Source of the DNA: Alistipes sp.
GTDB taxonomy: Bacteria > Bacteroidota > Bacteroidia > Bacteroidales > Rikenellaceae
NCBI GenBank assembly: GCA_017465055.1
Contig: JAFTWZ010000015.1
Location: 1 to 64,000 of the forward strand
DNA: 64,000 bases
Direction of reading: 5' to 3'
Part shown: positions 7,855-16,134 of the stretch, in pieces
Numbering within the stretch: position 1 is the stretch's first letter
Layout of the letters: every line of letters begins with the position of its first letter
The notes under the pieces: model-generated
The model's database searches: none
Seen by the model: only the letters and a program-made list of their open reading frames with translations
What the model was told of the DNA's origin: nothing
Made by a program: the position numbers and the translations under genes

Positions 7855-8609
7855 TTGAACTTCGAGATATCACCTTAGCCTTTGGCTCGCGTGTGCTTAT
7901 AGCCGATGCTACAGCCACGTTTCGTCGTGGCGAGCTCGTTGCGCTCTTGGGTCGCAACGGTACGGGTAAGTCTACGCTGCTGAGGGCTATCTCGGCCTTA
8001 GGTGCTGTGCAGCGAGGCGACATCCTTGTCAATGGTAGTCCGATAGGCTCTATGTCGCCACGCGAGCTGGCGCGAAGCATCGCCTTTGTCAATACCGAAC
8101 GTGTCGATGTCGAGGCACTCACGGCCTACGACCTTGTGGCCATAGGTCGCGCACCATATACCGACTGGATGGGACGCCTCGGTGCTGAGGATAGAGATAT
8201 CGTCGAGCGTAGCCTCCGCTTGGCAGGTGTCGAGTCACTCGCTTGTCGCACGGTCGATACGCTGTCGGATGGCGAGTGCCAGCGCGTTATGATTGCTCGT
8301 GCCTTAGCGCAGCAGACCGATGCTATACTCCTCGACGAGCCTACATCGTTTCTCGACCTGCCGAACCGCTACGAGCTCTGCACATTGCTGCGCGACCTTG
8401 CTCATCGCGAGAATAAGTGCGTGCTCTTCTCTACGCACGAGTTGGATATCGCTCTGTCGCTGGCCGATAGCATCGCCCTTGTCGACACTCCACGCCTGGT
8501 GCATCTGCCTACGGCCGAGATGATTACCTCGGGACACATCGAGCGTCTGTTCGATAGCGACCACGTTAAGTTCGATGCTGCAACCAGGGCCATAACCCTG
8601 CGCCGTTAG
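7851..8609 (+). CDS. ABC transporter ATPase of the metal-chelate importer
   Basis: The 252-residue protein has all ABC ATPase motifs: Walker A GRNGTGKST (about residues 35-43), signature LSDGECQRVMIARAL, Walker B AILLDEPTSFLD and the switch His in FSTHELD. The signature has LSDGE in place of the usual LSGGE, a mild variant. It powers uptake through the FecCD-type permease and ends a three-gene operon. It is of the FhuC/BtuD/HmuV type; the substrate cannot be fixed by sequence alone. Confidence 0.95.
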   Translation: MIELRDITLAFGSRVLIADATATFRRGELVALLGRNGTGKSTLLRAISALGAVQRGDILVNGSPIGSMSPRELARSIAFVNTERVDVEALTAYDLVAIGRAPYTDWMGRLGAEDRDIVERSLRLAGVESLACRTVDTLSDGECQRVMIARALAQQTDAILLDEPTSFLDLPNRYELCTLLRDLAHRENKCVLFSTHELDIALSLADSIALVDTPRLVHLPTAEMITSGHIERLFDSDHVKFDAATRAITLRR

Positions 8610-8693
8610 CTCGCTACTTCGGCTTCGTATATTCTGCTAAGAGCGCTAAGTGGTTGAAGTATGTCGCTTTTTGCAATTTTTTTTACCAAATAG

Positions 8694-8724
8694 TTTGTCA
8701 AATCGAAATTTTTGCGTACCTTCG
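8694..8724 (+). promoter_or_regulatory. Promoter of tRNA-Glu
   Basis: TTTG (8694-8697), 19 bp, then TACCTTCG (8717-8724), one base off the -7 consensus. The tRNA begins about 40 bp downstream. Confidence 0.65.
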
Positions 8725-8764
8725 CACCGCTAAATTGCTTGCATAGGCTGAGCATTAGTGGATT

Positions 8765-8836
8765 GGCCCGTTCGTCTATCGGTTAGGACGCAAGATTTTC
8801 ATTCTTGAAAGAGGAGTTCGACTCTCCTACGGGCTG
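8765..8836 (+). tRNA. tRNA-Glu (anticodon TTC)
   Basis: Acceptor GGCCCGT pairs with ACGGGCT, the anticodon stem CAAGA/TCTTG holds the loop TTTTCAT giving anticodon TTC, and the T-arm has GAGTTCGACTC. Discriminator base is G and CCA is not encoded. The 227 bp between this gene and rpsT (8837-9063) hold no gene or terminator that I recognise, so read-through into rpsT is possible. Confidence 0.93.
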
Positions 8837-9063
8837 CACTTGGCGCGTTACGCCTCGGCGTGGTGCGTGCGGTTACAAATGATACTTAGGAGCGGGCCTG
8901 TGAGTGCCTATCCGACAGCGGCTACGGCCGTCTTCAGAGCGCCGCCGACGGTGCTATAACTTAAGAACCAAACATTTGATATAGTAGGGTGGTTGGTTGA
9001 CTTAAGAGGTCGGCAAAAGAGTAGAAAACATAAAAAGTAAAAAGTTATAAAAGATTTAAAACT

Positions 9064-9315
9064 ATGGCAAATCACAAGTCATCGAAGAAGAGAATTCGTC
9101 AGACCGCAACTAAGCGCGCACACAACCGTCTTTACCACAAGACTGCTCGTAACGCCGTTAAGGCTTTGCGCAACACTTCAGAGCGCGCAGCTGCTGAGGC
9201 ATTGCTTCCAAAGGTAAGCGCTATGTTGGATAAGTTGGCTAAGCACAACATCATCCACAAGAACAAGGCTGCTAACCTTAAGAGCTCGCTTACTTTGCAC
9301 GTTAACGCATTGTAA
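9064..9315 (+). CDS. rpsT: 30S ribosomal protein S20
   Basis: The 83-residue, very basic protein starts [21 protein letters not shown] and has the three-helix pattern of S20 ([17 protein letters not shown] at the C-terminus). It binds 16S rRNA early in assembly of the small subunit. Length is normal. An AT-rich leader precedes it and a strong terminator follows at 9348, so it ends a transcription unit. Confidence 0.97.
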   Translation: MANHKSSKKRIRQTATKRAHNRLYHKTARNAVKALRNTSERAAAEALLPKVSAMLDKLAKHNIIHKNKAANLKSSLTLHVNAL

Positions 9316-9347
9316 GAGTCTTGTGCCTAAGGGCGATAGTCAGATAG

Positions 9348-9383
9348 GAGGGGTTGACCATTGGGGTCAATCCCTCTTTGTTT
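9348..9383 (+). terminator. Terminator after rpsT
   Basis: GAGGGGTTGACC and GGTCAATCCCTC form a 12-bp stem with one G-T pair and a short loop, followed by TTTGTTTT. It lies 32 bp past the rpsT stop codon. Confidence 0.85.
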
Positions 9384-9443
9384 TGTGGGTGTTTGGACGT
9401 TTGGGGTGTTTGGGCTCAATCGTAAATTTTCTGTGGGGAGAAT

Positions 9444-9734
9444 TAAATATCGTCACCCCGAGGAGGAGCAAGTATGAGTGTGCAGAGTGTGATAACGCCA
9501 CTATGCTCCGACGTGGGGGTCTTCCGCTGTTTTAGGGCCGTGCGGAGTGAGATTGATAGTCGTGTGTGACGTGCGGAGGGCGATTGATAGTCCTGCGTGA
9601 CGCGCGGAGTGAGATTAAAACTCTTACGTATCAGTGCGGAAGTATAAACAAAGGAAGATCGCCACAGAATTGCATAGACCCAAGTGGGTATCACTACCGC
9701 TCGTAGATGCAATTCTTCGCGATGACGTATTATG
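9444..9734 (-). repeat. Interspersed element with ~31-bp units, copy B
   Basis: Inverted relative copy of the element at 4911-5168. It has the same ends (TGACG-adjacent palindrome and the GAGGAGGAGCA end), but here three ~31-bp units stand in tandem: 9540-9570, 9571-9601 and 9602-9633, each starting GYGCGGAG. The unit number differs from copy A. No spacer sequences occur between the units, so this is not CRISPR. Confidence 0.75.
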
Positions 9735-9784
9735 TTATTAATTACTCCACCAGAATTATCGCCTGATCCGGTGTTTGGCCTTCG

Positions 9785-10095
9785 TCCACAGTTTAGCAGA
9801 AAGGATGGTAGAAGGGTAGTTCGCAGGCAGAGCCTGCTAAAGGGTCATAGAGAGAGTAGTTCGCGCCTAAAGGCGCTAAAGGGAGTTTAGAGACAACAGA
9901 GACGAGAGGGACGAGAGAGACGAGAGGGACGAGAGAGACGAGAGAGACGAGAGAGACGAGAGAGACGAGAGAGACGAGAGAGACGAGAGAGACGAGAGAG
10001 ACGAGAGGGACGAAAGAGACAACAACGAAGTCGGGTATCATCTTTCTTTGCGTCTCTGCTGTCTCTGCAGTCTCTGTAGTCTCTGTTGTCCCTAA
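9785..10095. repeat. Composite palindromic repeat element, copy 2 (inverted)
   Basis: Reverse orientation relative to copy 1. Hairpin modules GCAGGC-AGA-GCCTGC and GCGCC-TAAA-GGCGC come first, then more than ten 9-bp repeats (AGAGACGAG type, 9890-10013), the core (10015-10046) and a pyrimidine-rich arm up to about 10090. The reading frames through it give only low-complexity repeats. Confidence 0.85.
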
Positions 10096-10120
10096 AAAAT
10101 CCCACGCGCACGCCACTTAT

Positions 10121-10628
10121 AACACCATAACAGGTATACACACCCCCCTGTTATGTGTGTTATGGCGTTATGGACGTTACACATAGCAAACGCACAGTCA
10201 CTAATTGTCATACCCGACCACCCACCCCAGTGACAATAGTGACGCTGTCGCTATTTGAGTCCAATACCAGGCTGTGACTGGTCCACTATATATATACACC
10301 ATATATATGTTTATATATATAAATCAGTAAATATAAATATATATTTATGTATATATGACATTATATATATATTTATTTATACATATATTGATATCTATAT
10401 ATATTTATATATATAGACACTAAGCCCCGCAGGGAGAGGACTCTACGACGGGCCTTAGTCCGTGGTAATTGACTTGACGGCCTTGATGGCCCTAACAGCT
10501 TTGTGTCAAGCGACACCAGTGAGACTGCTACAGGCCTAACGGACCTCTGCTTGACGGTACGTGTCGTGATAACGCTCATAACGCCATAACGCACATAACA
10601 GGGGGGTGTGTAGGGGTGTTATGGTGTT
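10121..10628. repeat. AT-rich tract flanked by ~52-bp inverted repeats
   Basis: The arms at 10121-10173 and 10577-10628 are near-perfect inverted repeats sharing CACACCCCCCTGTTATGTG. Between them lies a run of about 140 bp made almost only of A and T (10280-10420), flanked by GC-rich hairpin-forming sequence. No gene is visible. It lies between rpsT and the phosphosugar mutase, about 2.6 kb before dnaA. It may be a MITE-like element or an unwinding region; I found no perfect DnaA boxes inside. Confidence 0.7.
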
Positions 10629-10639
10629 AGGAGAGGGGA

Positions 10640-10905
10640 GTGAGGAGCTTGCGCGTGGAGGGCTTATGGGGATTGTGGGGATAACCGCAAGCAGAGCTTG
10701 CTATGGGGATTATGGGGAGACTGGGGAAACTGGTGATTCTGGGTAGTTAGCGACAGCGCTTTAGCCGCACCGACCTCCCATGCCAGCGACAACGTCAGCG
10801 ACAGCGACAGCGACAGCGCTTTAACGTAGAGACCTTACTGTTCCCCCAGAATACCCAGAATACCCAGAATCCCCACAATCCCCATAATCCCTTTCACGCT
10901 TGGCA
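10640..10905. repeat. Outer inverted repeats and GACAGC hexamer array
   Basis: Tracts such as TATGGGGATTATGGGGA and GATTCTGGGTAG on the left are matched by the inverse CCCAGAATACCCAGAAT and CCCCACAATCCCCATAATCC on the right (10850-10890). Between them is a short tandem array of CAGCGA-type hexamers (about 10793-10820). No gene is visible. Confidence 0.55.
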
Positions 10906-10938
10906 AAAACGAGGCTGGCCAATTTACATTAGCCAGCC
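10906..10938 (-). terminator. Terminator of the phosphosugar mutase gene
   Basis: On the minus strand GGCTGGC and GCCAGCC form a 7-bp stem around a 12-nt loop, followed after TCG by TTTTT. It lies about 40 bp past the stop codon. Confidence 0.7.
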
Positions 10939-10977
10939 CCTATACTCGCAAGAGCTTCGCGCTCTTATAGCTACATA

Positions 10978-12723
10978 TTATAGCTTAAGCTCGGCCTTAA
11001 GGGCCTCAATCTTAGCATCGAGCAGCTCAAGGGTCTCATCGAACTTGTCGACCGACTCGAGCTTGCTCTTAACGCCGAAGTAGAACTTAATCTTAGGCTC
11101 TGTGCCCGAAGGACGTACCGATACCTTAGTGCCATCCTCTGTGAGCCACTGGAGCACGTTGCTCTTTTCGTCGATGCCCTCGATAGGCTTGCGCTCGCCA
11201 GTGCGTACGTCGAGCTCCTCGAGAGTCTTATAGTCGAGAATCTTAACCACCTCAGAGCCCAGTAGCGACTTAGGAGGATTTGCGCGGTAGTCTACCATCA
11301 TCTGCTGAATCTCGGCAGCGCCATCCTTACCCTTGCGGACAACATTTACCAAGCCCTCGCGGAAGAAACCATACTTAACATAGAGCTGCTGTAGCCACTC
11401 GTAGAGCGTGATGCCCATAGTGTCGCGTGCCCACGCTGCCGCCTCGGCAACGAGTGTGATGGCAGCAACGCCATCCTTGTCGCGTACGAAGTCGCCAGGC
11501 AGGTAGCCGAACGACTCCTCGCCACCGCCGATATACTTGGTCAGGCCCTCCTGCTCGCGGATAATCTTGGCGATATACTTGAAGCCTGTGAGGCAGTTGT
11601 AGCACTTAACGCCGAAGTGCTCGGCCACAGCATCGGGCATCATAGACGTAACGATAGTCTTAACGACGAACTCCTTGCCCGTAATCTTGCCAAGCTCGGC
11701 CCAGCGTGTGAGCTGGTAGCACATAAGCAGCACGAGGGTCTGGTTGCCGTTCAGCAGCACATACTCGCCCTTGCCCGTGCGCAGTGCTACACCCAAGCGG
11801 TCGGCATCGGGGTCGGTAGCCATAGCGAAGTCGGCACCCTCTCTCTGGGCAAGCTCGATAGCCATAGCCATAGTCTTGCGCTCCTCGGGGTTTGGCGATG
11901 CTACGGTGGGGAAGTTGCCATCGAGAACCATCTGCTCGTCGACACATATAATATTATTAAATCCGTAGTTGCGTAGCGACTGAGGTACGAGCTTAACGCC
12001 AGCGCCGTGGAGTGGTGTGTATACGATCTTCATATCGTTGTACTTGGCCACCGATTCGGGCGATAGCGAGAGGGCCTTGATGGCTGCCAGATACTTCTGG
12101 TCGAACTCCTCGCCGAGGATGTGGATATTCTCTGCGTTGAGGCCTGTGAGCACCTGGTTGTTGTCGGTAATCTTGCCCACCTCGGCGATGATATTGACGT
12201 CGTGTGGCGAGGTCACCTGCGAGCCATCTGTCCAGTATGCCTTGTAGCCGTTGTACTCCTTAGGGTTGTGCGATGCTGTGACCATAACGCCCGAGTGGCA
12301 TCCGAGCTCGCGGATTGCGAAGCTGAGCTCTGGTGTAGGGCGCAGTGCGTCGAACAGATAGACGATAAAGCCGTTCGATGCGAAGATGTCGGCCACGCGC
12401 TCGGCAAACATACGAGAGTTGTTGCGGCTGTCGTGCGAGATAGCCACCTTTATCTGCTCGCCTGCGAAGTTGAGCTTTAGATAGTTTGCAAGTCCCTGAG
12501 TAGCAGCACCTACGGTGTATATGTTCATACGGTTAGTACCTACGCCCATAATACCACGTAGGCCTCCGGTGCCGAACTCGAGGTCTTTGTAGAAGCTCTC
12601 GACAAGCTCGTTAGGATTGTTCTCGATAAGCAGGCGTACCTGTTCTTTGGTAGCCTCGTCGTAGTTACCGTCTAACCAAGCCTGAGCTTTGGCCAGTACC
12701 TGTGGGTCTAAGTTGTTTGCCAT
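10978..12723 (-). CDS. Phospho-sugar mutase (phosphoglucomutase/phosphomannomutase)
   Basis: The 581-residue enzyme of the alpha-D-phosphohexomutase family moves phosphate between C6 and C1 of glucose or mannose phosphates, feeding glycogen, envelope sugars and glycolysis. The active-site serine lies in TASHNPKEYNGYKAYW (Ser151), the metal loop is ATDPDADRLGV (about residues 302-312), the sugar-binding loop is GGGEESFGY and the phosphate-binding loop near the end is RPSGTEPKIKFY. The length is typical of the longer PGM2-like class. It is a single gene with its own terminator, surrounded by repeat DNA. Confidence 0.95.
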   Translation of the reverse strand: MANNLDPQVLAKAQAWLDGNYDEATKEQVRLLIENNPNELVESFYKDLEFGTGGLRGIMGVGTNRMNIYTVGAATQGLANYLKLNFAGEQIKVAISHDSRNNSRMFAERVADIFASNGFIVYLFDALRPTPELSFAIRELGCHSGVMVTASHNPKEYNGYKAYWTDGSQVTSPHDVNIIAEVGKITDNNQVLTGLNAENIHILGEEFDQKYLAAIKALSLSPESVAKYNDMKIVYTPLHGAGVKLVPQSLRNYGFNNIICVDEQMVLDGNFPTVASPNPEERKTMAMAIELAQREGADFAMATDPDADRLGVALRTGKGEYVLLNGNQTLVLLMCYQLTRWAELGKITGKEFVVKTIVTSMMPDAVAEHFGVKCYNCLTGFKYIAKIIREQEGLTKYIGGGEESFGYLPGDFVRDKDGVAAITLVAEAAAWARDTMGITLYEWLQQLYVKYGFFREGLVNVVRKGKDGAAEIQQMMVDYRANPPKSLLGSEVVKILDYKTLEELDVRTGERKPIEGIDEKSNVLQWLTEDGTKVSVRPSGTEPKIKFYFGVKSKLESVDKFDETLELLDAKIEALKAELKL

Positions 12724-12928
12724 AGTTATAAGATTTTTTTATCGATAAAAATTACTTGTTACAAAAATATGATTACGCAAATATACAAAAAAATCATAAC
12801 ATATAATAGTATCAGTGAATTAAATTTTCACTTTCTTTTGATTCGGTTGTGACGCAAAAAATCGGCCGAAATAGCCTTATGAAAAAAAACGAATTTTGCA
12901 ACTCTTTTTTTGGATTATTTTAATAAAA

Positions 12929-12943
12929 TTATCCACATCTTTG
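12929..12943 (+). promoter_or_regulatory. DnaA box overlapping a possible dnaA promoter
   Basis: TTATCCACA (12929-12937) is a perfect DnaA box. It overlaps CATCTTTG (12936-12943), one base from the TAnnTTTG -7 consensus. This suggests autoregulation of dnaA, but leaves a leader of about 280 nt before the start codon. Confidence 0.5.
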
Positions 12944-13063
12944 CAATGTCAAAACGCCACGATTCGAACCCCAAAAATCTGGGCGATTTAGCAAAAGTAG
13001 AGCGCGAAAATATAACTTGTTGAAACAGAATATAGATAGCTGTTTCGGGGATGTTATCGCCAT
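12929..13063 (-). CDS. Possible 44-residue ORF in the dnaA leader, minus strand
   Basis: A good minus-strand promoter (TTG, 20 bp, TATCTTTG at 13084-13091) lies 20 bp before an ATG that opens a 44-residue frame (starts MAITSPKQLSIFCFNK, ends at TAA over the DnaA box). The peptide has no recognised domain. The transcript could instead be a noncoding RNA, since it contains the hairpin GAAACAG/CTGTTTC. This entry is weak. Confidence 0.2.
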   Translation of the reverse strand: MAITSPKQLSIFCFNKLYFRALLLLNRPDFWGSNRGVLTLQRCG

Positions 13064-13083
13064 TACGAGGAGGCTAAACCGAC

Positions 13084-13114
13084 GCCAAAGATACGAAAAA
13101 AATGCGCAACTTGC
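13084..13114 (-). promoter_or_regulatory. Minus-strand promoter inside the dnaA upstream region
   Basis: On the minus strand TTG (13112-13114), 20 bp, TATCTTTG (13084-13091). It points toward the phosphosugar mutase and away from dnaA, so it may give that gene a long leader or make a separate small RNA. Confidence 0.45.
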
Positions 13115-13223
13115 AACCGTTGATGCGACACGTAGTGGTGCGGCGGTTGATAGGCAAAGAGAGGGGAGCGGATCTATTGGCAGTGACTTTTTGATGGCAC
13201 ATAGCGCCGTGAATATTTGAAGA

Positions 13224-14636
13224 ATGAGTAACGTGATGATGCAGAACGATAGATATAACGAAGTGTGGCAGGACTGCCTTGAGAAACTCCGACTTACAAT
13301 AACCGAGGAGGAGTTTGTCAAGTGGTTCAAACCCATATGGCCCATAGGCTACGATGGCGCTAACCTGCGTCTGCGCGTGCCTAATGAGAGCTTCGTTGCA
13401 AGCATCGAGAAGCGTTACCTACAGCTGCTAAGACCCATCATATCAGAGCTTTATGGCGAGGGTACGCAGCTCCACTATGCTGTGCCTCGCAAGGCGCAGA
13501 CATCGTCGGAGAGCACTGCTACAGCCGTACCACAGATTGCTGGGCGTACCGATACTGCGGATATTAAAAACCCCTTTGTCATCCCAGGACTGAGGCGTAT
13601 AATGTTCGACCCACAGCTCAATGCTAACTATAACTTCGACAACCACATCGAGGGCGAGTGCAACCGTCTGGCTCGTTCGGCTGGTATGGCCGTCGCCGTA
13701 TCGCCAGGAACCACAGCCTTTAATCCACTATATATATATGGCGACTCGGGACTGGGTAAGACACACATTGCCCAGGCTATAGGCCACGAGGTGCGCCAGC
13801 GCCACCCCGAGCTTCAGGTGCTCTACGTCTCGATGAACAAGTTCCAGGCTCAGTTCCAGACCGCATATAAGAATGGCGAGATTACCGACTTCATACACTT
13901 CTATCAGATGGTCGATGTGCTTATCATCGACGACATCCAGGAGCTTACGGGTAAGACGGGTACTCAGAACGCCTTCTTCAACATATTCAACCACCTGCAG
14001 CTCGCCGGTAAGCAGCTCATACTCACCTCCGATAAGCCACCTGTGGAGCTTAAGGATATCGAGCAGCGCCTGCTCACGCGCTTCAAGTGGGGCCTCTCGG
14101 CTCAGCTCAGCGTGCCCGACTACGAGACCAAGATAAAGATTATCCGTGCCAAGGCTAAGCGTCTCGGTGCCCACATCCCCGAGGAGGTGGTGTCGTACCT
14201 TGCCGATAACATCTCGGCCAACGTGCGCGAGATAGAGGGTGCTTTGTCGTCGCTTATTGCCAACGCCTCGTTCCTCGGCCGCAAGATTACCATATCGTTG
14301 GCTAAGGATATCCTCAAGGTCTATGTCAAGCTCACGCAGCGCGAGATAACCATCGACCACATTGTCAAGGTTGTCTGCGACTACTATAATATCGAGCTCG
14401 ACACCTTTAACTCTGCCAAGCGTACTCGCGATGTGGCCCAGGCTCGTCAGGTAGCTATGTACTTAGCTAAGCAGCACACCAAAGCGCCACTTACTGTCAT
14501 TGGCTCTTCGATTGGTGGTCGCAACCACGCCACTGTGCTTCACAGCTGCAAGGCTGTGGCCGATATGATGGATACCGACAAGCAGTTCAAGGGTCAGATA
14601 GAGGAGATTGAGCGTATTGTGCTTGGTAAAAACTAA
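13224..14636 (+). CDS. dnaA: Chromosomal replication initiator DnaA
   Basis: The 470-residue protein has the four DnaA domains: N-terminal interaction domain (VWQDCLEKLRLTITEEEFVKWF), a short linker near residues 95-115, the AAA+ domain with Walker A GDSGLGKTH and Walker B VLIIDDIQEL, and the C-terminal DNA-binding domain with the signature GGRNHATVLHSCK. It binds DnaA boxes and opens the origin. Length is normal. One perfect DnaA box lies about 290 bp upstream. No dnaN or gyrB neighbour is present, as is common in Bacteroidetes. Confidence 0.98.
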   Translation: MSNVMMQNDRYNEVWQDCLEKLRLTITEEEFVKWFKPIWPIGYDGANLRLRVPNESFVASIEKRYLQLLRPIISELYGEGTQLHYAVPRKAQTSSESTATAVPQIAGRTDTADIKNPFVIPGLRRIMFDPQLNANYNFDNHIEGECNRLARSAGMAVAVSPGTTAFNPLYIYGDSGLGKTHIAQAIGHEVRQRHPELQVLYVSMNKFQAQFQTAYKNGEITDFIHFYQMVDVLIIDDIQELTGKTGTQNAFFNIFNHLQLAGKQLILTSDKPPVELKDIEQRLLTRFKWGLSAQLSVPDYETKIKIIRAKAKRLGAHIPEEVVSYLADNISANVREIEGALSSLIANASFLGRKITISLAKDILKVYVKLTQREITIDHIVKVVCDYYNIELDTFNSAKRTRDVAQARQVAMYLAKQHTKAPLTVIGSSIGGRNHATVLHSCKAVADMMDTDKQFKGQIEEIERIVLGKN

Positions 14637-14674
14637 TCTGCTGTGCAGGGAGTAGTAAGGTTGGTGCGGTCGGA

Positions 14675-15155
14675 GCGTTGTTGCTGGAGCGTAAGTAGGT
14701 TACAATGAGTTACTATGGGTTTCGATGGGTGTCGATGGGTTCTGATGAGTTCCGACAACAGAGACAACAGAGACAACAGTGACAACAGTGACAGCAGAGA
14801 CGCAGAGAAATTAGAGACCACAGAGACACAGAGACGCAGAGACGCAGAAACGCAGAGACGCAGAGACGCAGAGAAAGATGATACCCGACTTCGTTGTTGT
14901 CTCTTTCGTCCCTCTCGTCCCTCTCGTCTCTAAACTCCCTTTAGCGCCTTTAGGCGCGAACTACCCTTCAACTACCCTTTAGCAGGCTCTGCCTGCGCTC
15001 TACCCTTTAGCACCGCAGGTGCGCACTACTCTTAATCCCTCACGCGCAAGCCGCACAGACCGCCCTGCTCCCTTAACTACCCTTTAGCAGGCTCAGCCTG
15101 CGCTCTACCCTTTAGCGCCTTTAGGCGCGAACTACTCCTAAGCTACCCTTGATAC
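14675..15155. repeat. Composite palindromic repeat element, copy 3
   Basis: Same order and orientation as copy 1: 10-bp repeats (14686-14750), 9-bp repeats (14751-14870), core (14873-14904), pyrimidine arm (14905-14936), then a long series of hairpin modules: GCGCC-TTTA-GGCGC, GCAGGC-TCT-GCCTGC, GCACC-GCA-GGTGC, GCAGGC-TCA-GCCTGC and again GCGCC-TTTA-GGCGC. The stems differ between modules but stay self-complementary. Confidence 0.85.
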
Positions 15156-15260
15156 CCCCCCCCGAAAAAAAACTTCTATTTTTTCATTTTGACGCAACCT
15201 GTCAAAAATGAGTGGTTACTTTGCATCGTGAAACAAACGATAAATGAAAAACGAGAAGTT

Positions 15261-15470
15261 ATGGGACTAAGTTACACTATCGACTGCCGCGCCTGTGGAG
15301 CGCATACCGAGTACCGTACGACGATATGTCGCAGCCGGAGCCTCGAGGCTACAACCATCGCCGACCACATCGACACGGAGTGTGCCATACGTTGCCCCGT
15401 ATGCCGCGCCAGACTAAATAAGTCGCGTGCCGACTTCCTCTCGCAGGTGAGCATCGTGATTGAGGCATAA
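15261..15470 (+). CDS. Small zinc-ribbon-like protein
   Basis: A 69-residue protein with two CxxC pairs, CRACGAHTEYR near residue 9 and CPVCRARLNKSR near residue 46, which could bind one zinc ion. The spacing is that of a small zinc ribbon. The start at MGLSYTIDC is preferred because the upstream ATG at 15244 soon meets a stop. A TTACTTTG stretch at 15218, one base off the -7 consensus, lies upstream. It lies between dnaA and the Bcp-type gene on the same strand. The function is unknown; codon use looks genuine. Confidence 0.6.
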   Translation: MGLSYTIDCRACGAHTEYRTTICRSRSLEATTIADHIDTECAIRCPVCRARLNKSRADFLSQVSIVIEA

Positions 15471-15534
15471 CCGTTGCTTATAGCCTTATAAATAAAAAGT
15501 AACCGCTTTATTTTCTCGTTTCGGAAAAAAAGAG

Positions 15535-15542
15535 TAACTTTG
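15535..15542 (+). promoter_or_regulatory. -7 box of the bcp-recA region
   Basis: TAACTTTG matches the TAnnTTTG -7 box, about 94 bp before the peroxidase start codon. The -33 element is not clear. Confidence 0.5.
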
Positions 15543-15635
15543 AGAGTGATTTGCGGTGTGTTGCTTACAAAGCACGCAGAGGCTGTAACAACCACGCTGC
15601 GATATATATGGATTAAACGATAAATAGATACTACA

Positions 15636-16100
15636 ATGGCAAAGATTCAGATAGGGGGGTTCGTTCCCGAGTTTAAGAGTGTGACGCAGGAGGGTGCTGA
15701 GTTTACCCTCGAGAGCCTCAAGGGTTCGCCTACGGTGTTATACTTCTACCCCAAGGACAATACGTCGGGCTGTACGCTCGAGGCTAAGAGTCTACGCGAT
15801 GGCAAGGAAGAGCTGCTGCGACGAGGATACAAGATTGTGGGCGTAAGCCCCGACTCGGTAAAGTCGCACCAGGGCTTCTGCCAGAAGCACGAACTTAACT
15901 TCACGCTGCTGGCCGACACTGACCACTCGCTTGCCGAGGCTATGGGTGTATGGCAGCTTAAGAAGATGTACGGCAGGGAGTATATGGGCATTGTGCGTAC
16001 CACCTTCCTCCTCGATGCCGAGGCGCGCGTGGAGCATATCATCGAGAAGGTAGATACCAAGGACTCTTTTGGTCAGATTATCAAGCTACTCGATAAGTAG
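15636..16100 (+). CDS. bcp: Peroxiredoxin of the Bcp/PrxQ type
   Basis: The 154-residue thiol peroxidase reduces hydroperoxides with a reactive Cys. The motif YFYPKDNTSGCTLEAKSLRD holds the peroxidatic Cys46 and its Pro/Thr(Ser) helpers. The second, resolving Cys that many Bcp proteins have five residues later is Lys51 here, so this is a one-Cys form or uses Cys63-equivalent region elsewhere (QGFCQKHEL). The family is otherwise clear, with GIVRTTFLLDAEARVEHIIE at the C-terminus. It lies 34 bp before recA on the same strand and is probably co-transcribed. Confidence 0.93.
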   Translation: MAKIQIGGFVPEFKSVTQEGAEFTLESLKGSPTVLYFYPKDNTSGCTLEAKSLRDGKEELLRRGYKIVGVSPDSVKSHQGFCQKHELNFTLLADTDHSLAEAMGVWQLKKMYGREYMGIVRTTFLLDAEARVEHIIEKVDTKDSFGQIIKLLDK

Positions 16101-16134
16101 CGCTTGCTAACGACAATAAAAAAACTTAAACGAT

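Noticed and set aside
9323-9535. 70-codon frame after rpsT
   Set aside because: It covers the rpsT terminator and part of the 31-bp-unit element; no recognisable protein features.
9540-9633. Possible CRISPR array (three ~31-bp units)
   Set aside because: Units are directly joined with no spacers and are degenerate; no cas genes are in the window.
9793-10141. Two overlapping frames encoding Val-Ser-Leu or Arg-Asp-Ser-Arg-Leu repeats
   Set aside because: Same cause: 9-bp repeats in copy 2 of the composite element. No start context, domain or signal peptide.
12955-13005. tRNA-like T-arm (GGTTCGAATC on the minus strand)
   Set aside because: The stem bases do not pair, and no acceptor or anticodon arm can be formed around it.
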